Positions 1-5,518 of a stretch of 6,193 nt of DNA are shown here, piece after piece. The notes under the pieces were generated by a model, which saw only the letters and a list, made by a program, of their open reading frames with translations, did no database searches and was not told where the DNA came from. The translations under genes and the position numbers were made by a program. Position 1 is the first letter of the stretch. Every line of letters starts with the position of its first letter. The DNA is from Methanocaldococcaceae archaeon (lineage in GTDB: Archaea > AGJL01 > Methanococci > Methanococcales > Methanocaldococcaceae), in contig JALVUY010000176.1 of assembly GCA_027023665.1 (NCBI GenBank), positions 1,839-8,031 on the forward strand, written 5' to 3'.

Positions 1-219
1 AACAAGAAAAATTAGTAAATAGATTTAGGGCTGGATCTAGAGCTGGTTGGGCAAAATCAAGAGAAAAAACTTTAGGCAAAATGGAAAGATTAGAAATGCC
101 ATATATTCCAAGAAAACCAAATTTTATATTTTGATTTTCAAAATAGTGATTTTAAGAAGTGTTGTGAAGTTGAAGGAATTAATCTTAATAATTATATTTT
201 TACTTTGGTGGTAGAATGA
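1..219 (+). pseudogene. ABC-F family ATPase, broken 3' fragment (frameshifted, second ATPase domain missing)
   Basis: The first frame (codons from base 3, stop TGA at 132-134) reads NRFRAGSRAGWAKSREKTL, then KMERLEMP and KPNFIF. This is the helical inter-domain linker typical of ABC-F ATPases, where a basic, Ala- and Lys-rich helix with SREK..L.K.E joins two ATP-binding domains. The frame then stops. Skipping one T of the TTTT run at 129-132 opens a second frame to 219 that reads IFDFQNSDFKKCCEVEGINL. This resembles the start of the second ABC domain (F.F..S....LEVEGLSL). That frame ends after 28 more codons, before any Walker A motif, overlapping the next start as ATGA. I infer a decayed or truncated gene. 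The 5' part lies outside the window. A sequencing error could explain the frameshift but not the missing domain. Confidence 0.6.
122..131 (+). promoter_or_regulatory. possible TATA box for the 216-1001 gene
   Basis: The AT-rich TTTTATATTT stretch resembles the methanogen TATA element. A start about 25 bases downstream would give a leader of roughly 60-65 bases. A second AT block at 191-200 lies too close to the ATG for a normal leader. It is weak evidence, because the whole region is AT-rich. Confidence 0.25.
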
Positions 220-1001
220 TAAAAATACATGCATTAGAAGAAGTTAAAGGGAATGTAAAAGATACAGTCGAAAAAGAATTTGAAAAATTATCTAAGGAAT
301 TAAAAGAAAAATATAACGCTAAACTTAGATATGTTGATGAAGATTTAGAAGAAAATGAAAACTTAAAGTTTTATACAAAAATTGGAGAGTTTGAAATAGA
401 GTTTGATAGTTTTAAAGATTATATAGATTTCTGTTTAAAGTATGGTGCTGACATAGAAGTTATAAAGCCATCAAAATTAAAACTCAAATCTAATGAAATA
501 AATGAAGTATTAGCTTTAGTTATAAGTTTTTTTAAAACACTTGTAGAGACATACAAGGTTGGATTTAACGTATATATAGATGAAGAAAAAAAGAAAGGAA
601 TTGATGTAGAAGAATACAAAAAAGGAAAATATGACGAAGATGAAATAATTGATTTTGAAGATGAAGGATTTATAAGAGTCAAGGCAGTTTTTGAAGGTTT
701 TGGAAAAAGTGAGGAAGATGTTATAAAGAATTTGATAGCCTCTTTAGATATGGAAAATGTAATTATCAATAAAGTTATAACTCAAAATTTCAGTGACAAA
801 AACTTTAATGGATTGATTGGAATTGACTTATTATGTAAACCTTTTGAAATGTTTGAAATTGCCTATAAATATTTACCTGTTGCAATATCGGTTCAAAAAG
901 ATGAGATTGAGTTAGATTTGGCAGATATTCAAGATATTGGGAATGAGTTGTCTGGAGCCGTGTTTGAATTAAGCCACACTGTAACTATGAGAAAGAGATA
1001 A
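216..1001 (+). CDS. acidic protein of unknown function with an internal duplication
   Basis: This is a 261-residue soluble protein with no signal peptide or membrane segment; I recognise no named family. ATG 216 is preceded by GGTGGT (207-212), a fair ribosome-binding site. The N-terminus (residues 8-50) is charged and probably helical. An acidic, lysine-rich linker (about 122-150, with DEDEIIDFEDE) separates two halves that appear related. MIKIHALEEVKG (1-12) matches FIRVKAVFEGFG (152-163). ADIEVIKPSKLKL (78-90) matches VAISVQKDEIELDL (222-235). Both halves end in a helix of similar hydrophobic pattern. The predicted order in each is strand-helix-strand-strand-helix-strand-strand-helix. It lies directly upstream of korB but is separated by 66 bases with a possible promoter, so a link with Kor is unproven. 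Confidence 0.85.
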   Translation: MIKIHALEEVKGNVKDTVEKEFEKLSKELKEKYNAKLRYVDEDLEENENLKFYTKIGEFEIEFDSFKDYIDFCLKYGADIEVIKPSKLKLKSNEINEVLALVISFFKTLVETYKVGFNVYIDEEKKKGIDVEEYKKGKYDEDEIIDFEDEGFIRVKAVFEGFGKSEEDVIKNLIASLDMENVIINKVITQNFSDKNFNGLIGIDLLCKPFEMFEIAYKYLPVAISVQKDEIELDLADIQDIGNELSGAVFELSHTVTMRKR

Positions 1002-1015
1002 ACTAAAAATAATCC

Positions 1016-1023
1016 ATATAAAT
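1016..1023 (+). promoter_or_regulatory. possible TATA box for korB
   Basis: ATATAAAT lies about 26 bases before position 1045, which would leave a leader of about 23 bases carrying the strong ribosome-binding site. The intergenic region is otherwise A-rich and holds no other recognisable element. Co-transcription from the upstream gene remains possible. Confidence 0.35.
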
Positions 1024-1056
1024 AAATTAAAGCAAACAAATTAAAATAAAAATTTT

Positions 1057-1064
1057 GAGGTGAT
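1057..1064 (+). promoter_or_regulatory. strong ribosome-binding site fixing a TTG start for korB
   Basis: GAGGTGAT is an eight-base match to the archaeal 16S anti-Shine-Dalgarno and sits three bases before TTG 1068. The next in-frame ATG (1089) has no comparable site and would remove seven residues (HPSLKYM among them) before the Fe-S motif. Confidence 0.8.
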
Positions 1065-1067
1065 ATA

Positions 1068-1889
1068 TTGCATCCTTCTTTAAAGTATATGAGAAGAGAT
1101 AGATTACCACATATTTTCTGTTCTGGTTGTGGTAATGGAATAGTTATAAACTGTTTTTTAAAGGCTATTGAAGAATTAAACATTAAGCCTGAAGACTACA
1201 TAGCTATCTCTGGAATAGGTTGTTCATCAAGAATTCCAGGCTATCTGTATTGTGATTCTTTACATACAACTCATGGAAGACCTATAGCATTTGCAACCGG
1301 TGTAAAAATTGCAAGGCCAGATAAACACGTTGTTGTATTTACAGGAGATGGAGATTTAGCAGCTATTGGAGGGAATCATTTCATTCATGGATGTAGGAGA
1401 AATATAGATTTAACAGTTATCTGTATAAATAACAACATATATGGAATGACGGGAGGGCAGGTTTCTCCAACAACACCTTATGGAAAAAAAGCAACTACAG
1501 CCCCTTATGGCTTTATAGAGAATAGTATGGATTTATGTAAATTGGCTATGTCTGCTGGAGCCACTTATGTGGCAAGATGGACTACAGCTCATCCAATTCA
1601 ACTAGTTAAAGCAATTAAAAAAGGCATTCAGAAAAAAGGATTCTCTTTTATTGAAGTAGTTTCTCAATGTCCAACATACTATGGTAGATTTAATATTTCA
1701 AGAAGACCAGCAGATTTAATTAAATTTTTAAAAGATAACTCAATTCATATAAACAAGGCTAAAAACCTAAGTGAAGAAGAACTAAATGGAAAAATAATAG
1801 TTGGAGAGTTTTTAGACATTGAAAAGCCAGAATTTATTGATGAATTAAATAAATTAATAGAAAGATTAAAAGAAAAAAATAAGGAATAA
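1068..1889 (+). CDS. korB: 2-oxoglutarate:ferredoxin oxidoreductase, beta subunit
   Basis: The beta subunit holds thiamine diphosphate and a [4Fe-4S] cluster in the cytoplasmic enzyme that interconverts succinyl-CoA plus CO2 and 2-oxoglutarate with ferredoxin. In methanogens it works mainly in the reductive direction, to make 2-oxoglutarate for glutamate. The protein is 273 residues, starting at TTG. Cluster ligands are visible as C18 and C21 (CSGCGNG), C52 (GIGCSSR) and C201 (QCPTYYGRFN), the same spacing pattern as archaeal 2-oxoacid oxidoreductases. The TPP-Mg motif is GDGD (93-96) followed by INNNIYGMTGGQ (120-131). SLHTTHGR (64-71) is another family hallmark. The C-terminal 50 residues are charged and helical. 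korG follows after 98 bases. The family also includes pyruvate and branched-chain 2-oxoacid enzymes; the overall motif set and the pairing with a separate gamma gene favour Kor. Confidence 0.93.
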   Translation: MHPSLKYMRRDRLPHIFCSGCGNGIVINCFLKAIEELNIKPEDYIAISGIGCSSRIPGYLYCDSLHTTHGRPIAFATGVKIARPDKHVVVFTGDGDLAAIGGNHFIHGCRRNIDLTVICINNNIYGMTGGQVSPTTPYGKKATTAPYGFIENSMDLCKLAMSAGATYVARWTTAHPIQLVKAIKKGIQKKGFSFIEVVSQCPTYYGRFNISRRPADLIKFLKDNSIHINKAKNLSEEELNGKIIVGEFLDIEKPEFIDELNKLIERLKEKNKE

Positions 1890-1929
1890 ATAAAAATAAT
1901 CTGGTTGGGTAATTTATTGTTTTATTAAC

Positions 1930-1939
1930 TTATTATACA
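1930..1939 (+). promoter_or_regulatory. possible TATA box for korG
   Basis: TTATTATACA lies about 50 bases before the korG ATG. It is preceded by a T-rich stretch (about 1912-1924) that could end some korB transcripts. The 98-base gap is unusually long for two subunits of one enzyme, so an internal promoter is plausible, but sequence support is modest. Confidence 0.3.
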
Positions 1940-1987
1940 CTAAAATTTATTTTCAAATTAAAAAATTCAAAAAAGGAGAGGGACAAA

Positions 1988-2524
1988 ATGAGGAAGGAGA
2001 TAAGATTATCAGGATTTGGAGGGCAGGGGATAATTTTAGCAGGAGTTATCTTGGGCAGAGCCGCGGCACTATATGACAATAAAGAGGCAGTTCAAACTCA
2101 ATCTTATGGACCAGAAGCAAGAGGAGGAGCAAGTAAATCTGAGGTAGTTATAAGTGATGAGCCTATAGATTATCCAAAAGTTATAAAGCCAGACATTTTA
2201 GTATGTATGTCACAACAGGCATATGATAAATATAAAGACGACATTAAAGAAGGAGGGATTTTGTTAGTAGATGAGGATTTGGTTTCTACATCTGAAAAAC
2301 CAGAAGTTGATGTAAAAATTTATAAAGTTCCATTTACGAGAATTGCTTCAGAAGAGATAAAACTCCCAATAGTTGCGAATATCGTTATGTTGGGAGCATT
2401 AACTAAATTAACAAAAATTGTCTCAAAGGAGAGTATGGAAAAAGCGATTTTAGATAGTGTTCCAAAAGGAACTGAAGAAAAAAACCTTATGGCATTCAAT
2501 ATTGGCTATGAAAAATTGATTTAA
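1988..2524 (+). CDS. korG: 2-oxoglutarate:ferredoxin oxidoreductase, gamma subunit
   Basis: A 178-residue gamma subunit of the 2-oxoacid:ferredoxin oxidoreductase family (also called korC). It packs against the alpha and beta subunits and shapes the CoA-binding region. GFGGQGIILAG (9-19) is the conserved N-terminal glycine motif. QSYGPEARGGASKSEV (38-53) is the second family signature. The chain from about 62 to 95 follows the PDILV..S..AY.KY.......L.VDE pattern. Length is normal for a stand-alone gamma subunit, with no fusion to ferredoxin or to the alpha subunit. GGAGAGGG (1975-1982) precedes ATG 1988 by five bases. The stop codon is followed after 11 bases by the deacetylase-family gene, so those two are probably co-transcribed. 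No alpha (korA) or ferredoxin-type delta (korD) gene adjoins, which implies a split kor locus. Confidence 0.92.
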   Translation: MRKEIRLSGFGGQGIILAGVILGRAAALYDNKEAVQTQSYGPEARGGASKSEVVISDEPIDYPKVIKPDILVCMSQQAYDKYKDDIKEGGILLVDEDLVSTSEKPEVDVKIYKVPFTRIASEEIKLPIVANIVMLGALTKLTKIVSKESMEKAILDSVPKGTEEKNLMAFNIGYEKLI

Positions 2525-2535
2525 TGGGATGAATA

Positions 2536-3546
2536 ATGCCAAAAATATTATTTAATCCAGAAGTTTTAAAGCATAAACCTAAATTTTATCATGTAGAGAA
2601 TCCAGAAAGAGTTAAAATAATCTTAGAAAATTTGAAATCAAAAGGATACAATGATATAATTTTGATGAATGAAAAATCCACTATTGATGAGATTTTAAAA
2701 ATTCACGATAAAGAGTATGTTGAAACTATAATTAATCTAAGTAATCTAAATTTTACATACTATGATACTGACACCTATATATGTAAAGGCACATTAGACG
2801 CGGCATTATCAGCATTTAAAATGTCTAAAGAGGCTGTAAAGTTATCTTTAAAAAATAAAGATTTATATTTTGTCTTAACAAGGCCTCCTGGACATCATGC
2901 TGGAATTTCTGGAAGAGCTTTAGGGGCCCCTTCAAATGGATTCTGTATTTTTAACAATATAGCAGGATCCACATATTTATTAAAAAAATTTATGAAAAAA
3001 GTTATAATAATTGACTTTGATGTTCATCATGGAAATGGCACACAAGAAATTTTTTGGAATGATGAGGATGTTATACATATCGATTTTCATCAAAAAGGAA
3101 TATATCCCGGAACTGGAGATATTTTTGATTTAGGAGGAGAAGAAGCAAGAGGAACTATAATAAATCTCCCATTTAAATCACATTCTACTGATTCTGATTA
3201 TATATATGCATGGATTGAGATTGTAGATCCTATATTAAAATACTTTAAGCCAAAAATTGTTTTAGTTTCTTCTGGTTTTGATGCCTATATAAATGATGGA
3301 TTATCATCTATGGAATTAACTGAAACATTTTATAAATTTGCTGGCTATAGATTAAGTAAATATAGCGTTGTAAGTGTTTTAGAAGGAGGGTATGGAATTG
3401 GGTTAAAGTATGGTCCAGTATCTTTTTTAGAAGGTTATATTAAAATAGATATAGATGAAGATAAATATATATCTCCTTCTGAAGATACTACAGTAATGGT
3501 TAATACAGTCAAAAATGTTATTGGTGAGTATTTGGATATATTTTAA
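2536..3546 (+). CDS. histone deacetylase-family zinc hydrolase (AcuC/HDAC superfamily)
   Basis: The 336-residue protein has the arginase/deacetylase fold of HDACs, AcuC and acetylpolyamine amidohydrolases, which remove acyl groups from lysine or amines with a catalytic metal. The active site looks complete. RPPGHHAG (116-123) holds the histidine pair H120/H121. DFDVHHGNGTQ (160-170) supplies the metal ligands D162 and H164 and the charge-relay D160. SSGFDAY (245-251) gives the third ligand, D249. LEGGY (282-286) gives the transition-state tyrosine Y286. GFCIFNN (135-141) is another conserved block. It is cytoplasmic, with no signal peptide. It begins 11 bases after korG, suggesting translation coupling, although the ribosome-binding site (GGGATGA) is imperfect. 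The substrate cannot be read from sequence; acetylated protein lysine, acetyl-polyamine or small acyl-amides are all possible. Confidence 0.9.
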   Translation: MPKILFNPEVLKHKPKFYHVENPERVKIILENLKSKGYNDIILMNEKSTIDEILKIHDKEYVETIINLSNLNFTYYDTDTYICKGTLDAALSAFKMSKEAVKLSLKNKDLYFVLTRPPGHHAGISGRALGAPSNGFCIFNNIAGSTYLLKKFMKKVIIIDFDVHHGNGTQEIFWNDEDVIHIDFHQKGIYPGTGDIFDLGGEEARGTIINLPFKSHSTDSDYIYAWIEIVDPILKYFKPKIVLVSSGFDAYINDGLSSMELTETFYKFAGYRLSKYSVVSVLEGGYGIGLKYGPVSFLEGYIKIDIDEDKYISPSEDTTVMVNTVKNVIGEYLDIF

Positions 3547-3565
3547 ACCAAAACTATATTTAAGT

Positions 3566-3570
3566 GAGGG
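3566..3570 (+). promoter_or_regulatory. ribosome-binding site fixing the ferredoxin start at ATG 3576
   Basis: GAGGG lies five bases before ATG 3576. The alternative in-frame GTG at 3564 overlaps this site and has no site of its own, so the four extra N-terminal residues it would add are probably untranslated. Confidence 0.7.
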
Positions 3571-3575
3571 AAATT

Positions 3576-3746
3576 ATGGTAAAGATAAATTATAAAAAAT
3601 GTGGCTACTGTGGAGCGTGTGTTGGAGTTTGCGAACAACTGGCTATTAATTTAATAGAGCATATTATAGAGATTGATACGGAAAAGTGTAATAACTGTAA
3701 TATGTGTGTAATAGTATGTCCATTAAATGCATTAGAGGGAGAATAA
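3576..3746 (+). CDS. 2[4Fe-4S] ferredoxin, probable electron donor to geranylgeranyl reductase
   Basis: A 56-residue clostridial-type ferredoxin with two complete cluster motifs: C9, C12, C15, C19 ([11 protein letters not shown]) and C38, C41, C44, C48 ([12 protein letters not shown]). The residue after C19 is Glu instead of the common Pro. The last base of its stop codon is the first base of the ATG of the geranylgeranyl reductase (TAATG), so the two are translationally coupled. In Methanosarcina acetivorans an adjacent ferredoxin is needed for full activity of the geranylgeranyl reductase in a heterologous host; by analogy this protein probably delivers electrons for lipid double-bond reduction. 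A role as a KorD-like delta subunit is possible because korB and korG are close, but the deacetylase-family gene intervenes. Confidence 0.9.
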   Translation: MVKINYKKCGYCGACVGVCEQLAINLIEHIIEIDTEKCNNCNMCVIVCPLNALEGE

Positions 3747-4924
3747 TGATGAGGGAATTAAACGATATATACGATGTTGTTGTAGTTGGAGCAGGACCTG
3801 GAGGATGTATGGCAAGTTATGCTTCAGCAAAGAACGGAGCCAAAACTTTGTTAATAGAGAAATCTCAAGAAATTGGAGAGCCTGTAAGATGCGCTGAGGC
3901 TATTCCATCAATAGAAGAATTTGGTATAGAGCCAAAGCCAGAATTTGTAAGAAATATTATTAAAGGAGGTATCTTATTTTCTCCTTCAGGAAAAAAGGTT
4001 ATAGTTACTCAAGATAAAGCACAAGGATATGTTGTAGAAAGGAAAATTTTTGACAAGTATTTGGCTATAAGGGCGGCTAAAGCAGGCTCAAAAGTTGTAG
4101 TTAAAACGACAGCAATAGGATTAGAAAAAGATGGGGATTATTGGAATGTTATAGTTGAATTTTTGGGAGAGGAATACTGTATAAAAACTAAAATTGTTAT
4201 AGCAGCTGATGGTGTAGAGAGTAATATAGCAGAGTATGCTGGACTGAAAGCAAAAAAGAAACCTTTAGAAGTTTGTTCCTGTGCAGAATATGAAATGGCT
4301 AATGTTAGACTATTAGATAAAAATATGATGGAATTCTATTTTGGAAATGAAATATCTCCGGGAGGTTATGTTTGGATATTTCCAAAAGGAGATACTGCCA
4401 ATGTTGGTTTAGGTGTGAGGGATAGAAAAAAGAAGGCAATTGACTACTTAGAAGATTTTATTGAAAATGGTATGGCAAAGGATAGATTAAAAGAAGCAAC
4501 GCCTATAGAATTTAAGGTAGGAGGAGCGCCAGTTTCAGGACCTATAGAAAAAACATATACTGATGGCGTTTTAGTTGTTGGAGATGCTGCTGGGCAAATA
4601 AGTCCTCTAACAGGAGGAGGGATTTATTTAGCTATGGATTGTGGTTTAATAGCTGGAGAAGTTGCAAGTAAGGCAATAAAAATGAATGATTGGAGTGAGA
4701 AAATTTTAAAGGAGTATGAAGATAGATGGAAAGAGAAACATTATGAGTATTTAATGAATCACTTAAAATATAGAAAAATTTTAGAAAAAATGAGTGATGA
4801 TGAATTAGATGCTTTAGCAGAAGCTTTAGGAGAGAGTTTAGATGGTGTAGATTTGAAAAAATTTGTTAAAAGGATAATAACTAAAAAACCTTCCCTTTTA
4901 AAATACTTTAAGGATTTGTTATAA
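3746..4924 (+). CDS. digeranylgeranylglycerophospholipid reductase (geranylgeranyl reductase family)
   Basis: An FAD enzyme that saturates the isoprenoid chains of archaeal ether lipids, acting at the membrane surface. The 392-residue protein has the dinucleotide motif [10 protein letters not shown] (11-20) and the GEPVRCAEA block with C49 (44-52). An FAD-contact segment IAADGVESN (152-160) follows. The family substrate motif YxWxFP...GxG is present as YVWIFP (208-213) with GLG (221-223), and GDAAG (279-283) precedes SPLTGGGI. The C-terminal third is helical and charged. The best start is ATG 3746, overlapping the ferredoxin stop, or ATG 3749 one codon later; GAGGGAG at 3735-3741 serves either. 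A start at 3704 would lie inside the ferredoxin gene without a ribosome-binding site. The paralog family also contains reductases of free prenyl diphosphates and quinone precursors, so the exact substrate is inferred. Confidence 0.88.
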   Translation: MMRELNDIYDVVVVGAGPGGCMASYASAKNGAKTLLIEKSQEIGEPVRCAEAIPSIEEFGIEPKPEFVRNIIKGGILFSPSGKKVIVTQDKAQGYVVERKIFDKYLAIRAAKAGSKVVVKTTAIGLEKDGDYWNVIVEFLGEEYCIKTKIVIAADGVESNIAEYAGLKAKKKPLEVCSCAEYEMANVRLLDKNMMEFYFGNEISPGGYVWIFPKGDTANVGLGVRDRKKKAIDYLEDFIENGMAKDRLKEATPIEFKVGGAPVSGPIEKTYTDGVLVVGDAAGQISPLTGGGIYLAMDCGLIAGEVASKAIKMNDWSEKILKEYEDRWKEKHYEYLMNHLKYRKILEKMSDDELDALAEALGESLDGVDLKKFVKRIITKKPSLLKYFKDLL

Positions 4925-4927
4925 ATA

Positions 4928-4945
4928 TTATTTTTTTGGCTTTTT
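4928..4945 (+). terminator. T-run terminator of the rightward operon
   Basis: TTATTTTTTTGGCTTTTT (a T7 run and a T5 run) begins three bases after the reductase stop codon. Archaeal RNA polymerase terminates at such U-rich runs without a hairpin. The same bases encode the lysine-rich end (KKPKK) of the convergent stress protein, so the sequence serves both purposes. Confidence 0.6.
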
Positions 4946-5365
4946 AACTACTAAAACAGGACAATGAGCATTTTTAATAACTCTTTCAGCAACACTACCC
5001 AATAATATTCTTTCTAATCCAGTCTTTCCAGTCGTTCCCATAACGATTAAATCTGCTTCTTTTTTTTCAGCATATTCAACAATTTCCTTTGCAGGAACTC
5101 CCTCTATCATTTCAGTATGAACTACTACATCATAATCTTCTGCCATTTTTTTAATCTTTTTTAATGCCTCTTCTCCTTCTTCTCTTAACACTTCACTTAT
5201 TAACTCCCAAGTACCTTCAGCAGGAATTCCGACAAATGGAGAGACATCAACTACATATATCGCATGAATTTCAGCGTCAAATTTTTGGGCAAGTATAATT
5301 GCATGCTTTGCTGCTTCAATTGAAACATCTGACCCATCAGTAGGAACGACTATTTTTTTATACAA
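4928..5365 (-). CDS. universal stress protein, ATP-binding (UspA family)
   Basis: A 145-residue single-domain Usp, the normal length of the family, cytoplasmic and usually dimeric. MYKKIVVPTDGSD (1-13) is the first strand, with D10 at the adenine site. The nucleotide loop G-x2-G-x9-G-S is complete: G110, G113, G123, S124 within VMGTTGKTGLERILLGS. This places it with ATP-binding members such as M. jannaschii MJ0577. CPVLVV (135-140) is the last strand. I chose TTG 5365 because GTGGTGA precedes it by four bases and the protein then begins exactly at the conserved domain. The open frame extends to ATG 5449, adding 28 residues (MVKDLYHINYK...), but that stretch has no ribosome-binding site, contains TATA-like sequence and resembles no Usp extension I know. 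The cellular role is unknown, as for most archaeal Usps. Confidence 0.9.
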   Translation of the reverse strand: MYKKIVVPTDGSDVSIEAAKHAIILAQKFDAEIHAIYVVDVSPFVGIPAEGTWELISEVLREEGEEALKKIKKMAEDYDVVVHTEMIEGVPAKEIVEYAEKKEADLIVMGTTGKTGLERILLGSVAERVIKNAHCPVLVVKKPKK

Positions 5366-5369
5366 GTTT

Positions 5370-5376
5370 TCACCAC
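5370..5376 (-). promoter_or_regulatory. ribosome-binding site fixing a TTG start for the stress protein
   Basis: Read leftward, GTGGTGA is followed by AAAC and TTG. It is the only good anti-Shine-Dalgarno match near either candidate start and argues for the 145-residue protein. Confidence 0.7.
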
Positions 5377-5423
5377 ATATTATTTTATTAGATATATTGT
5401 ATTTATATTGATTATTTTTGTAA

Positions 5424-5438
5424 TTTATGTGATATAAA
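5424..5438 (+). promoter_or_regulatory. possible TATA region of the C/D box RNA
   Basis: TTTATGTGATATAAA lies 17-31 bases upstream of the first base of the RNA, a normal distance for an archaeal TATA box, and overlaps the leftward TATA box of the stress protein gene. The AT content makes this tentative; the RNA could also be processed from a longer transcript. Confidence 0.3.
5431..5438 (-). promoter_or_regulatory. probable TATA box of the stress protein gene
   Basis: Read leftward, TTTATATC follows a purine-rich AAAAGA that could be a BRE. A start site about 26 bases downstream (near 5408) gives a leader of about 43 bases. It lies inside the longer open frame, which supports treating that extension as non-coding. 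A second AT block (ATATAAAT, about 5402-5409) is an alternative. Confidence 0.45.
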
Positions 5439-5454
5439 TCTTTTACCATATTAT

Positions 5455-5518
5455 TAATGGCTATGATGAGAAGAGGGTTATCTGAACTGTGATGAAACTT
5501 ACCCGAACTGAGCCATTA
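5455..5518 (+). ncRNA. C/D box sRNA guiding 2'-O-methylation
   Basis: All elements of an archaeal C/D guide RNA are present in order. Box C is ATGATGA (5463-5469), D' is CTGA (5482-5485), C' is GTGATGA (5489-5495) and D is CTGA (5508-5511). The C-to-D' and C'-to-D spacers are both exactly 12 nt, and the D'-C' gap is 3 nt. TAATGGC (5455-5461) pairs perfectly with GCCATTA (5512-5518), closing the kink-turn. The RNA would bind L7Ae, Nop5 and fibrillarin. By the N+5 rule, the D' guide GAAGAGGGUUAU targets C in AUAACCCUCUUC. The D guide AACUUACCCGAA targets the fifth base (G) of UUCGGGUAAGUU. The latter matches UCGGGUAAGUU of E. coli 23S helix 71 as I remember it. It fills the gap between two leftward genes and overlaps the ZPR1 stop codon antisense. 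Confidence 0.93.

Noticed and set aside
142..180. A second C/D box RNA in the 135-215 gap (AGTGATT and TGTGAAG resemble C boxes)
   Set aside because: Box matches are incomplete, no CTGA boxes occur at the right spacing and no closing stem is present.
419..769. Leftward open frame of 116 codons inside the acidic protein gene
   Set aside because: It is a serine- and isoleucine-rich mirror of AT-rich coding sequence, has no ribosome-binding site and no recognisable domain.
929..1183. Leftward open frame of 84 codons over the gap and korB start
   Set aside because: It is antisense to a well-supported gene start and the conserved Fe-S motif, with no family resemblance.
2154..2161. GTGATGA inside korG as an isolated C box
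   Set aside because: No D box at about 12 nt and no stem; it is explained by coding sequence (SDE).
3704..3745. Longer start for the geranylgeranyl reductase
   Set aside because: The added residues come from the second ferredoxin cluster region in another frame, lack a ribosome-binding site, and precede the conserved FAD-binding start by an unusual length.
3576..3746. Ferredoxin as korD, the missing delta subunit
   Set aside because: Not excluded, but its overlap with the lipid reductase and separation from korG by the deacetylase-family gene make electron donation to the reductase the better reading.
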